Part shown: positions 19,990-31,400 of the stretch, piece after piece
Position numbering within the stretch: position 1 is the first letter of the stretch
Layout: the number at the start of each line of letters is the position of its first letter
Source: an uncultured Spartobacteria bacterium
Lineage (GTDB): Bacteria; Verrucomicrobiota; Verrucomicrobiia; Chthoniobacterales; Chthoniobacteraceae
Assembly: GCA_903901425.1 (NCBI GenBank)
Contig: CAIURC010000208.1
Coordinates: forward strand, 1-64,000
Length of the DNA: 64,000 nucleotides
Reading direction: 5' to 3'
Program-made: the position numbers and the translations under genes
Notes under the pieces: generated by a model
What the model was told of the DNA's origin: nothing
The model's database searches: none
What the model saw: the letters and a program-made list of their open reading frames with translations, nothing else

Positions 19990-21114
19990 TCAGCCGCCGG
20001 CCAACTGGCGGAGGACGGCCGGATACAGAACGTGTTCGGCTTCCTGAATCCGGGCATGGAGGGTTGCCGGCGTGTCCCCGGGATGCACTGGGACGGTTTT
20101 CTGGGCAATCACCTCGCCGGTGTCCATGCCGCTGTCCACATAGTGCACGGTGCACCCGGAGACGGCGGAACCTGAAGCCACAGCCTGAGCCCACGCTTCC
20201 AACCCCGGAAACTCCGGCAGCAGCGAGGGATGGATGTTCACGATCCGCCTCGGAAACGCTTCCAGGAGCGGGGCCTTCACCATTCGCATGTAGCCTGCCA
20301 GAACCACCCAGTCCACGTCCGCCTCCTTCAAAAGTCGCACCACCTCCGCTTCTGCCGCCGGCTCCAGCCGGGTCCGGTATTTCCCGGGAGACACATGCAC
20401 TGCGGGGATTCCCCGTTCCCGGGCCAACTCCAGAATGCCGGCTTCCGCGACGTCCGAGATGACCACGCGCACCTCCGCATCGAGTTGCCCGGAGCGGATG
20501 GCATCTGCGATGGCCCGGAAATTCGATCCCTTGCCCGACCCGAGCACGCCGAGTCGCATCCGCTTTTTCTCTCCCTGCCCGGCGGCCCGGGCCAGGGTGG
20601 CGGTGGTGGAGCGGCCAGGCACCAACTGGAGCAACCGGATCCCGGCCCCTGCGGCTTCGAGGGCCGCGCGTTCGCCCGGATCCAGGGTTTCGAGGGTGTA
20701 ATCCCCGCCCTTGGCATAGAGTTGGGGGCGCACGGCGGCGATGAGAGCCGATACGCGGGTTTCTTCAAAAATGGTGACATAATCCACGCAGTCGAGGCCG
20801 GCCAAGACCTCGGCCCGGTCGAGTTCGCCGTTCACGGGGCGGCCCGGCCCTTTGAGGGCGCGGACCGAGGCGTCTCCGTTCACCGCAACGAGCAGGGCGT
20901 CCCCAAGGGCACGCGCCTCCTGAAGATACCGCACATGGCCCACATGCAGCAGATCAAAACAACCGTTGGTCAGTACCAGGCGCCGGCCCTGCCGCCCCAT
21001 TTCCCGGGCGATTTCTGCCAGTTCACCCGCCGATTTGAACTTGTCCTTGAACACGCGGGAAATCCTAGGGGACGCATCCCGGCGCTCAAGCCGCATCCCG
21101 CTCGATTTTTGCAT
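19990..21114 (-). CDS. RfaE2-type (ADP-heptose synthase) nucleotidyltransferase fused in frame to phosphoribosylglycinamide formyltransferase (PurN)
   Basis: LVLTNGCFDLLHVGHVRYLQEA...VNGDASVRALKGPGRPV...AKGGDYTLETL...PGRSTTATLARA, then MRLGVLGSGKGSNFRAIADAI...VVLAGYMRMV...RIVNIHPSLLPEFPGLEAW...DSGMDTGEVIAQ. No stop between domains. Confidence 0.88.
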   Translation of the reverse strand: MQKSSGMRLERRDASPRISRVFKDKFKSAGELAEIAREMGRQGRRLVLTNGCFDLLHVGHVRYLQEARALGDALLVAVNGDASVRALKGPGRPVNGELDRAEVLAGLDCVDYVTIFEETRVSALIAAVRPQLYAKGGDYTLETLDPGERAALEAAGAGIRLLQLVPGRSTTATLARAAGQGEKKRMRLGVLGSGKGSNFRAIADAIRSGQLDAEVRVVISDVAEAGILELARERGIPAVHVSPGKYRTRLEPAAEAEVVRLLKEADVDWVVLAGYMRMVKAPLLEAFPRRIVNIHPSLLPEFPGLEAWAQAVASGSAVSGCTVHYVDSGMDTGEVIAQKTVPVHPGDTPATLHARIQEAEHVLYPAVLRQLAGG

Positions 21115-21140
21115 CTCCTCCCGCCTATAGTCCGGCCCGC

Positions 21141-21974
21141 ATGCACCAGCGAACCCTCCCCCGCCCCGCCGCAATCGTCCCGGCATTGGCCGCGCTTCTT
21201 GCCCCGTTACTCTCCCCCGTTGCCCCGGCTCAGACAGCAACACCCAACGCCAAGACTTCGGCCAACACCGTTGCGGCGACCGAACCGGAAACCGTGGCGA
21301 TTGCGGCCCGCCTGGAACGACTCACGCAGGCACTCCAACAGACGCCGGACCGGATCCCGCTCTTGTCGGAACGGGGCGACTGCCATCTTTTCCTGGGACA
21401 CTTCAAGGAATCGGTGGCGGACTTTGAGGCCATGATTGCACTGGATCCGCGTCTGGACGCCGGACACTGGCGACTGGGGATTGCGTACCATTTCAACCGC
21501 CAGTTTGAGGCCTCCTCACGGCAGTTCGCAAAGTACCATGCCTATGACGGACGGGACCGGGAAAACGGGCTCTGGAAGTTCCTTGCGGATGCGAACCTCG
21601 CGGGGATCGATGCGGCCCGGCAAAGGATGCTGGAATACACGGCATTCGACCGGGAACCGTTCCCGCTTCTGTACGACCTGTTTGCTGGCCGGACAAACCC
21701 CGAAGCGTTTTTTGCGGACCTTGAAGCCCGGGGCGTTCTCAAGCGGCCTCTGGCGGCATTTTTCGCCCATTACTACTGCGGGCTTTGGGAAGCGCTTTCA
21801 GGCAGACCCGACGCTGCGCGCGAACACCTGAGCCGCGCGGTGTCCATGTTTCCAGCGGACACCGACGGGGGCCCGGGTTACATGGGCCGTGTGGCCCGGC
21901 TGCATCTGGCAGAGGGAAGATCTGGGTTTCCGACGCTGCGGCCGGGAACCGGGCCTACGCCTTCGATTCCTTGA
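21141..21974 (+). CDS. Secreted TPR-like protein
   Basis: Signal-like N-terminus; PDRIPLLSERGDCHLFLGHFKESVADFEAMIALDPRLDAGHWRLGIAYHF. Confidence 0.75.
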   Translation: MHQRTLPRPAAIVPALAALLAPLLSPVAPAQTATPNAKTSANTVAATEPETVAIAARLERLTQALQQTPDRIPLLSERGDCHLFLGHFKESVADFEAMIALDPRLDAGHWRLGIAYHFNRQFEASSRQFAKYHAYDGRDRENGLWKFLADANLAGIDAARQRMLEYTAFDREPFPLLYDLFAGRTNPEAFFADLEARGVLKRPLAAFFAHYYCGLWEALSGRPDAAREHLSRAVSMFPADTDGGPGYMGRVARLHLAEGRSGFPTLRPGTGPTPSIP

Positions 21975-22356
21975 GGGCCTTGAGGGCCTTCTCGGGGTTT
22001 TTGACGCGGAGCACGAGAAGCCCCTGTTTGGCGCCGGGACTCGTGGCGAGATAAGCGTACTCGATGTTGATCCTGGCTTTGGCCAGAGCCTTTGAGATCC
22101 GGCCGAGGGACCCGGGCTTGTTGCTGTTTTCAAGCACGAGAACATCGTTTTCAACGACCAAAACCCCGCGTTCCCCGAAAAGATGGAGGGCCGTGAGAGG
22201 ATCGCTCACCACCAGGCGCACCACCGCATGGTCGATGGTGTCGGAGATGGTCAGCGCATAGATGTTGATCTTCTTCTCCGCCAGCGCTTCGCACACTGTC
22301 GCCAGAGTTCCGGGCTTGTTGTCGAGAAACACCGAGAGCTGCTTGAGGATTTCCAT
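21955..22356 (-). CDS. ACT-domain protein
   Basis: KQLSVFLDNKPGTLATVCEALAEKKINIYALTISDTIDHAVVRLVVSDP and a second NKPGSLGRISKALAKARINIEYAYLAT. Confidence 0.9.
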   Translation of the reverse strand: MEILKQLSVFLDNKPGTLATVCEALAEKKINIYALTISDTIDHAVVRLVVSDPLTALHLFGERGVLVVENDVLVLENSNKPGSLGRISKALAKARINIEYAYLATSPGAKQGLLVLRVKNPEKALKALKESKA

Positions 22357-22436
22357 GAGTCAAAAGCATCAGGCTTGGGCCGGGATCGACAAGCCTTTTC
22401 CCTTCCCTCTGTGAGCCACTTGGGGGGCGACAGCGC

Positions 22437-25400
22437 CTACCCGCGCCACTGGGCCAGCAACTCGCTCACACGGCGCCGGTTCCGCAGCCCGAGCAGCATC
22501 CCGCCCAGACCACTCAGCAGCCATGTGGACGGCTCAGGCACTGGCACCAGTTCCACGTACCCGTTGTAACCGACCATGGTTGCACCCAGCGCGTAGTTGG
22601 TTCCGTCGTCTTTTTGGAACTGCACATTCCTCAGGAACGACTCGCTGAATCCGGGTGCCGTCCGGAACAACAACCGGTCATTCCCGGTCGCCCCGTCATC
22701 GGTCTGCGCTTTTCCGGTCCAGTTCGAGATGATCACGGAGGTCCCATCGGCAAAGGTCAACCCCTCAAACAGCAGCGTGCTGCCCAGCGCACCGTTTCCA
22801 AAGTCGATCTCCGCCCCGCTCTGCAACGTCAACATCCCCATTCCTGCCCCCTGGCCGGGCGCAGAACTTCCCTCGCTGAATCCGTTGGTCACCAACCGCC
22901 CCCCCGCACCCAGCACCACGGCGGCAAAGTTGTTGATCCGGTCGCTGTTGCCCGCCGCCCCCACAAACTCCAGACGCGCACCCGCCCCAGTCACGCTCAC
23001 CGCAGTGGTGGCCGAAAGGCTGTTGGCGACCTGCAGCGTGCCCCCGGTGACCGACGTTGTCCCGTTGAAACTGGTGTCCGAGGAATTGAGGCGAAGCGTC
23101 CCTGCCCCCTGCTTGACGAGGTTGATGTTCCCCTTCAACGAGCCGTCGTAGGTCCCGCTCTGCACCGAGAGCGTGTTTCGGCCCACCGTACTGTTGAGGA
23201 TCTGCGCCGCGGCGGAGTCCCCGTTCAGCGAGGAGACCGTGGCGTTGTTTCCGCTCAGGTCCAGCACCCCGTTTCCGCGCATCGTGAGGCTGCCGGTGGA
23301 CGGGAGCGCGGTGGAACTGCCCAGTTGCAGGAGCCCCTCACGCACGGCCACATTGAACCCGGTGTTGTTTCCAGCCAGTTGCACCACGTCCTGCCCAATC
23401 TTGGTCAGCGTCTGACTGCCGGTGCCGGTGATGTTGCCCATGACCTTCAGGTACCCGCCCTGCATCACCGGGTTGGCTGGTGACGCTGCGAAGTTCGCCT
23501 TGCCCATGTCATAAAACTTGTGGGTGCCAACGCCGTAGTACTGCTGGATTCCTGCCGGGTAAGGCTGGCCCAAGGAGGAGTCCGACAACAGGGTGAAGCT
23601 CACATTCGGCCCCACCGTATTGACCACCAGCGCGGTATCGATATCCACGGGCACATAGCCCATGATGGATCCCCCGTTCAACCCGTAGGTTGCAGTCTGG
23701 GTCTGGTCCGCCTCGATCTGCAGGTGCACGCCCGCAGGGAGATTGTAGTTGGTCGCCCGCGCACCGCGCACCGACCAGCGTTCAATCGAACCAGGCTGCA
23801 TCTGCAAAGTCCCGGCCTGCTGGAACCCGGCAACCCCCACCGCCAAGGCGCCGCCGTTCTCCACCACCGTGGTCATGCTTGCGTCTCCGAGAGCCCCGCT
23901 GTGTTCCACCCGGACAGAGCCTTCGCTGATCGTGAAGCGCCGGCTTCCGGTCAACCCTGGGTTATTGCCCAAGTACAGCCTCCCATCCCCAGTCTTGGAG
24001 AGGTTGTAAAGCCCCTGATTGGAGATCGAGTCCGGCCGGACTCCGGTAGTGACTCCCGCTTGGTCATACGAGCCCGCATCCACATGGAGGTTGTAGTCCG
24101 AAAAGAGGGTGATTGCCCCTGTATTCAGCCGGCTCCTTGCCCCATCCACGATGAACCACAGGTTGCCTGGAATCGCCAACTCTGCGGCCGCAGCGGTCGT
24201 GGACCTCAAATCCAGAGCCGAAATCCGGCTGACCCGGTCCGCCGTCGAGGTCACCCGGATCAGGTTCTGATCCAACGCGGTGATTTTGCCGGAGGTAAAC
24301 ACCAGTTCCTCGGGGGTGCCCGGATTGAAGTTCAACCGCAACTCGGTAAAGGTCTGGCCCGTGTTTCCGGTCCAACCGTTGAGGAACACGGCGTTGTTGG
24401 CGCCCCCTTGGCCCAACCCGCCCGGGGTCTGGACGATCAACTGGCCTTGGTTGAGGTTCCAAGGGCCGGTGAAACTGAGCTGATCCTGGTTCAATGTCAC
24501 GCTGCTGGTCCCGAACTTGGTAAATGCGCTGGCGGTGAACTGGCCGTTCAGGGTCAGGTTCTGGGAACTGGCATGCACCAGCGCCTCAACAGGCGTCGGC
24601 GGCACTGCGGTCATATTGCCAAAAAACAAGTCCGCCGAGATGGTCCGGGCTGTGCCTCCGTAGATGGTCAGACCGCCGCTCCGGATGCCGATCCGGCTGA
24701 ATGCACCATCGGGGTTGGCGGCGCTGATATCCCCCTGGGTCCGGAGGGCCCACAGATCCAAATTAGCGCCCAAAACAACGCCGCTCCCTGAATCATAGCT
24801 GAGGATGCCGGTGCCGTTGGTCAGGTTCGCGCTCAGTGCCCCGCTCAGGGGTGTGGTGTCAGCCCGAGCTACATAGTTGGCGGGGCTGGATGTCTGGGTA
24901 ACCACTTGAAATCCGTTGGTGGCGTCGTACTTCAGGAACTGGTTGTCCGAGCGACTAATCATGAACGGGCTGACCATGCCGTTGCTCATGGCAGGAGCGG
25001 TTCCCGTCACACGGACCCGATTCGCATTCGCCACACCCGCGACGCCGAGGTTTGCCGAGTCGTGAACGAGGGTCAGGGTCCCGTTTCCAACGCGGGTCAG
25101 GTTCCCGCCAATCACCAATTCGCTCCAAAAAGCGCCCCTCTTGCTGGAGCGGATTTCGCTTCCCCCCTCAAAAGACAAGGCGCCAACGGTTTCACTGTTG
25201 TAGGTGTTATTCGCATTCGACCCCACAATCTCCACTCCGCTGCTCCGGAGTGTGATGCCCACGCCGTCCGCCCAGCGGGCGTTGGTGTTTCCGGTCGGGT
25301 TCACATAAGCCACGTTGTTCTCGAAGATCAGCCGGGAACCAGGGTGAAACGTGTAGGCATTGCGGTTGGTGGAACCGTTGACCGGCGAATTCGATGTTGC

Positions 25401-28400
25401 AGAGCCGTTGTTTTCGAAACTGAGGTTCCCGTACACCGCCACCGCCCCGGTCCCCAGAGGGCTGTTGGCGTACCCGCCCTGAATGCCCAACTGGGCCACC
25501 GTAAAATTCCCATCCACATCCCGGACCCGGCTGACTGTGGTGCCGCCGGTGTAGGTGTTGTTCACGTTGCCGTTGAAATACACGGCCCCGGTCCCGAAAT
25601 AGGCATTCGGTTTTCCAACCAACAGCCGGCTGATGGCCGGGGTCCCGCCGGTCACGTCGGTCAGAACAGTCGCTGTGGAACCGGGATTAAAGTAAACATT
25701 GGCGCCCCCGCCTCCAAACCGATAGACGCGGGAACTGGTCCCGGGATCCGCTGCGCCCGGCAGAATGGCTGTCGTCCCGCCGATGTCCGTGTTGCTGGTC
25801 AACGCCCCGACAAACCAGTAGCCGTTCCCGAGAGTGGAGAGATCGCTTCCGTTCAACCAGTTGAACATTCCCCCGGTGGAATTGTCGCCTGCAAGCACCC
25901 CCCCCTGGCCCGTTGGACCGAATGCCGTTGATCCGAGGATCTGATTGACCTTTGTAATGCTGTCTATGCCGGTCCCGACCGCTCCGTTGCGGATGCCGAG
26001 GATCGCCAATGCGCTCGAGTTGTACGCAAAACTGGAGAGTCCCCCTGCGGCGAGGGCATTGGGAAAGCTCGGGTTGACGCTGATTGCTCCGCCCGGGAAG
26101 ACCCGGACGGCCCCGGTGCCAAAGGTGTCGTTCACCGTACCCGCACGAACCAACCCCTGATAGACGTTCAACCCACCCGAGAACGTATTGGCGGCGTTGC
26201 TGTTCAACACGAGGGTTCCAAAGCCCGTCTTGTCCAAGAAACCCGTCCCATGGATGACATCGCCGCCCAGCCCGTTGCCCAACTGGAAGAGACCGACATC
26301 GGAGCGTAGGAGAGACCGGGCCTCCAGCCGTGTGCTCCCATTCCAGATTCCGTTGACTGCAACGCCGCCGTCATTCTGAATCCGGACAAAGGAGTTGTTG
26401 ATAAAGCTCAGAACTGAAGTGTCACCGCCGAGGGTATGGGTCAGGTTGTTGGCGGTGGTGCCGGCTCTGTTGAGGGCAAGGATGGAAGGGCCGGCAAATG
26501 TCAGGCTACTTGAACTGAGCGGGTTGAAGAAGCTGGTATCCGAAAGAGTCCGCAACACGCCGCGGTTGATCACCACGGGTCCGGTGCCGCTCATCGGGGC
26601 ACTGGCCAACCCGAGGAAGAGGGCATTGACGTTCGCCACGGTGGCCGCGGCACTGAGCGTGATCTGGGTGGGAGAATCCACCGAGCGAATCGTGGTAGCC
26701 CCAGGAATCCCCGAGCCTCCTGGAATGTTGGCCACGCTCATCCCGGCATACAATCCTGCCGTGGAAGGCAGGGTAAGCACGGAGCTGCTCGCCGTGTTTG
26801 TAGCCGCCAGACGCAGGTTCTGGATACTTGCAAAGGTCGGAGCCGTGATGGCAAGGGTCGGTGCTGCGCTCAGGGTGACCTGAGTCGCCGAATCCACGCT
26901 GAGGATGTAGGCATTGGCGGGAACGTTGGTGCCCGTGACCTGCATCCCCGGGAAGAGGTTGGCCGTGGAGGCCAACCCGGAGATCACCGGACTGTTGGCC
27001 GAGTTGGTCACGCCTGCCGCCGACACCGTTCCTAGAGTCGCGAACTGCAATTCCCCTTCGTTGACCGTGAGTCCACCGCTGAGGCTGTTTGCGCCCATCC
27101 CAAAAGAGGGAGTGCCCGCGGTGTTGGACATGTTCAGGAAACGGATTGGGCCGTTTCCGTTCTTGGACAGGAGAGCCGGACCCGAGACCTGCCTCGCCAG
27201 AGTGATCTGATTAGTCCCGTTGTTGTTCTGAATGTTCAATCCGATCGGGGCGGTGCGACCGGGCAAACCAAAAACGGCAGGCCCCTGCACCGTGAGATTG
27301 TAATCGTTCCCGTTTTGGAAGAGCAACGCCGTCCCGGCGGCCCCGCCGCCCTCCACGGTCAATCCAGCCACGGTCATGGTGACATCCGTGCCGGCGGTCG
27401 CTGCACGGTCCACGGCAATTTCGGCGTAGGGCAACCCCTCGGCCAAGGTGATCCGGGGTGCAAAGGAGGCTGCGCTGTCGTTCCTCAACTCCAACCGGGG
27501 CATGATGTGGGTTCCGTCGTTGTTCAGATAAGCCCCGTGCAACCGGATTTCGCTCAGCGCGCTCACCGCCCCGCCCCCCCGAACATCGAGCACGCCGCCA
27601 TTCACCTGAGCAATCCCAGTGAGGTTGGGATTGGCACCACTCAGAATGAGCCGACCAGGGCCGTTCCGGGTCAGGTTTTGCGCGGTCAAAGCCCCCGAAA
27701 GGATGAGAGATTGGTTCCCTGTGTTGGTCCAAATGCTGGCTTCCACCGGCGCCGCCGCGCTTCCAAAAATCAGCGGGACACTGATGGTGGGGCTTCCACC
27801 GGTGTTGCTCGCAGCCAGTCCCCCGCTCCGGATCCGGATCGAATCGTTCTCGGCATCGGAGATGCTGACATCAGAGCGCAGCGCCCAGACATCCGCCCCG
27901 GCGATCACCGAGTTGACCCCAGTGGGGGACTGAAGCACAATCTCGGTGCCATTCGACAGACCGCCACTGTTGAATGTGGCGTTGTTGACGCTCCGGAACG
28001 CCGCATTGCTGAACCCGAGTCCCGCAGCGGGATCGTAGTCGATGAATGTCATCTGACCCAGGTTGAAAAACTGGGGTGAAACCATGTTCACGGTCGTCCC
28101 ATTGACCAAGCCCCGGTTGAGCGCGGCATTTGCGCCCGGATTGGCCAGGATGACCCGCTGGGCATTGGCCGTGCCCGGCAACCCCGCGGCTCCAAGCTCG
28201 TTGTTGACATTGGTCCGGAAAGCCAGAGTGCCAAGGCCGATCCGGGTCAGCGCCCCGTTGATCAGGACGACCGGTTGGGCATTGTTGCCGCGGCGTTCAA
28301 GCAGGATCTCGCTTCCACCGCCGTAGCTCAGTCCACCGATGGTTTCCAAGGTCTGCACGTTCGACGCATTGACCATGTTCAACTGGGAACCATCCAGGCG

Positions 28401-31400
28401 CATGGCCACGGTGTCTGCCCATTTGTTGGTGAATGCACCGGCGTTTCCAGCGCCGGCTCCTGTCGGGGCGAAAAATCCGCCTGGAAGATCATCCACGTAG
28501 TCCAGCCTGAGGGTGGATCCCGGCCGAGCCGTGTAGTTGAGCGCCTGTGCCTCGGTGAGTCGGCCGCCTCCGGTCAACTCAAACCGGCCATAGTTCTCGA
28601 TCCCGGAGGTCGCGAGCGATCCGCGCACCTGGAGCAGGGTGTTGCTGCCGCCACGGTTGGAAGCCCTGTAAATCAGGGTTGAACCGGTGTAATTCTGGTT
28701 CTGGTCCAGACGCACCAGCGCAAAGGTGTTGTCCTGAGTCACCGCGACCGGAGCCAGCGGACGGCCGAGTTCCAGCCCGTTCCCGCCGGTCAAAACGTTT
28801 TCGCCGTTGAGAATCAAGAACGCATCGCTCCGTCCGAAAAAGCGGTACCGGTTGCCAGCCCCGGCCCCGAGCGTGGACGGCATATAGACCGTGTCCTGGG
28901 TTGCGCTCAGCCCCCAGGTGCCGTCTCCAATCCGGCCCAGATCCAGCGGCTGCGTGTAGAGCCCGACGGGAGCCCGGTTGGAATCCCCGCGCGCACCGGT
29001 TCCCAGAGCCAGTGCCCCGGACCCAATTGCGCTCAGATTGTACTGTTCGAGCGGCTTGTCGGTTTGAATGTCGAACAACGGCGTGCCGGAAATCGAGCCA
29101 CCGAGCACCCGGACCATCTGGCCGGGATTGAGGTTGGTGGTGTCATTGAGCCGGACCCGGCCGGTCTGCATCAGGAAGATATCGCCGGTACCGGCTTTGG
29201 CTTCCCCACTGGGCACAAACGTGTTTCCCGCCTGGGTCACGGGATCCCCTCCCCGGGTGCCGAACAACAGGTACCCCGTGTGGACCACAGTGCCGCCGGA
29301 GTAGCTATTCGACGGGCTGTTGATGAGGAGGCTTGCCCCGTTAAACTTGTTGATGGAATAGCCGATACCCCCGTCTCCAATCGGGCCCTCCAAAGTCAGG
29401 TCAATGTCGTTCCCAATGTACGCGGACCCATTCAAAGTCGTGGTTCCAGTGAACTTCGGAAGGAATGCGCCGGCCCCGTTGTTTCTCGCATAAAGCTGGT
29501 TCTGACCGAGGGTCAGGCTTCCCAGCTCGAGAACTTTGTTGGAATCACTCGGCGTCAACCGCTCAACGATCAGCTGTCCATTTCCGTTCCCGACCGTGAT
29601 GTTGTTTCCCGCGACCACCCGCTGGAGAGAACCGCTGTTGTCTCCGGTGGCAAAGAACTCCAAGATGCCGCCTCTCAAGATAATATTGGTTCCTGTGACC
29701 GACCCTTGAGAAGCCACTGGCGCTCCGTTGCCCCCGTCTGTGCCGTACACGCGCAGCGTGCCTTGGTCGACGAAAATCCTGTCAACACTGTTTCCGGCTG
29801 TCCCCGTGCGGGTGTTGTCCAGCGTCAAAGATCCGGTCCCCAGTTTCCGGAGGGTGCTGCCGGCGGTGCCCGCGAGGCGGCCCGAATACACCATGTTTGC
29901 ACTGTTCCGCACTGTGACCGTCGAGCTGCCCATGTTGAGAACTGAGCCGAAATCTCCGGTCAGCCCCGAAAGTTCGACTGAATTTCCATTCAGGGTGACC
30001 GTGGCTGCATTGCCGATGGAAAGCGCTGTGGAGACGATGGCACCGGAATAGGTGTAGATCGGCAGGGCCGTAGCCGACCCGAGCACCAGTTCCCCCTCGT
30101 TTACCGTGGTTGCCCCCCGGTAGGTGTTGATCCCGCTCAATGTCAACTGCCCGGGACCGAACTTGGTGAATGCAGACAACTGCGTTGGGATGGGAAACCT
30201 TCCCTCGATATTCACGGGAATGGCTGACGTGCCAGCGACATACACGGCCGCCTCGCTCGTCCCCAACCGGAGAGCCCCCGTGCCAGTGATCCCGGCACCT
30301 CCGTTCAAGATAAGACCCGCGATTGAAGGAACGGGACTCACCCCGGCAGCAGACCCCAGATTGAACGGGTTCGTCCCCAGATTCAGCGTGCCATTCAAAC
30401 GCAACGCGTACGCGGAGCGCTCCGCCGTCAGCGTGGCCGCGCCCGAGTTGATCACCGAAGTGCTGGTCCCGGTGTTCACGTCCGTCACCGAGTACGTGGC
30501 ACGCACCAGGGAATTGACATTGTTCGCGACAAAATCCGCATCCGTGGCTCCCACGCCGGTTGCCGTCATGACCACGGAGGGGCTCAGGATCCCGTTGGTG
30601 GCTGTGGGAGTCGAGGCGACTGTAAAACGGGCATCCCCGCTTGGGGCCTGCGCCGTCACCACTCCGAAGTCTATGTTTTCAGGGATCAGGGTCAGCGTGC
30701 CGCTGCCTGACCGGGTCAAGGATCCCACGGCGAATCGGGTGCTGACGGAATCCGTCGCGCTGTCCACCACCATGATCCGGTTCCCGCCGCCGTAGGACAA
30801 TATCCCATTGTTGCTCCCGGAACTAGAACCGTCGAGTCCTTCCAGACGCACCGTTGCGCCGTTGAGAGTCAAGTTGGACCCACTGCCAAACGGGCCGCCT
30901 GTTCCAGTCTGCGCCGTTCCAATCAGGGTCCCGTTGTTGACCGTCAGTGCACCGGTGAATGTGTTGTTGGCGGTCAACCGAACCACCCCGGCAAGCGGGG
31001 CAGGCCCGCCAACCACCCCCCCAAACACTCCGCCAGTCGTCGCTCCCACCGTCACGGCTTGGCCCGCGGCACTCTCTGAAATCGCCCCGCTGAAAATCAC
31101 GTCCCCGTCCCCAGCACCCAGCAGAGTGACCCCGCGCCCCAGCGTCAGAGTGCCCGAAAATGTCCGCCCCCCACCGGTCCCGCCCACCAGACCGCCGGAG
31201 GTGATCCCCCCGATGGCTTGGGTACCCGTCGAACCCGCCGCCACCGTCAGGTTCCGGCTGAGGGTGCCGCCCCCGGTCATGAGCAGCGCGGCTGAAGCCG
31301 AAGAGTTCACGGTAACGCCCGCACTACTGGTTCCCAGACTGCTGTTTCCACGGATCACCAAGCTGCCGCCACTGACCGAAACCGCATCCAATGCGCCCGT

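Noticed and set aside
18005-20047. 680-aa plus-strand ORF including (WTY)n-type repeat
   Set aside because: Antisense to the HEAT/cytochrome CDS; the repeat peptide is just the other-strand reading of the VGP repeat.
21955-21974. Convergent overlap of the TPR and ACT genes as a regulatory antisense device
   Set aside because: A 20-bp 3'-end overlap is common between convergent genes; no further support.
22614-23483. 289-aa plus-strand ORF near the end of the giant gene
   Set aside because: Overlaps the PEP-CTERM protein on the opposite strand; no motifs.
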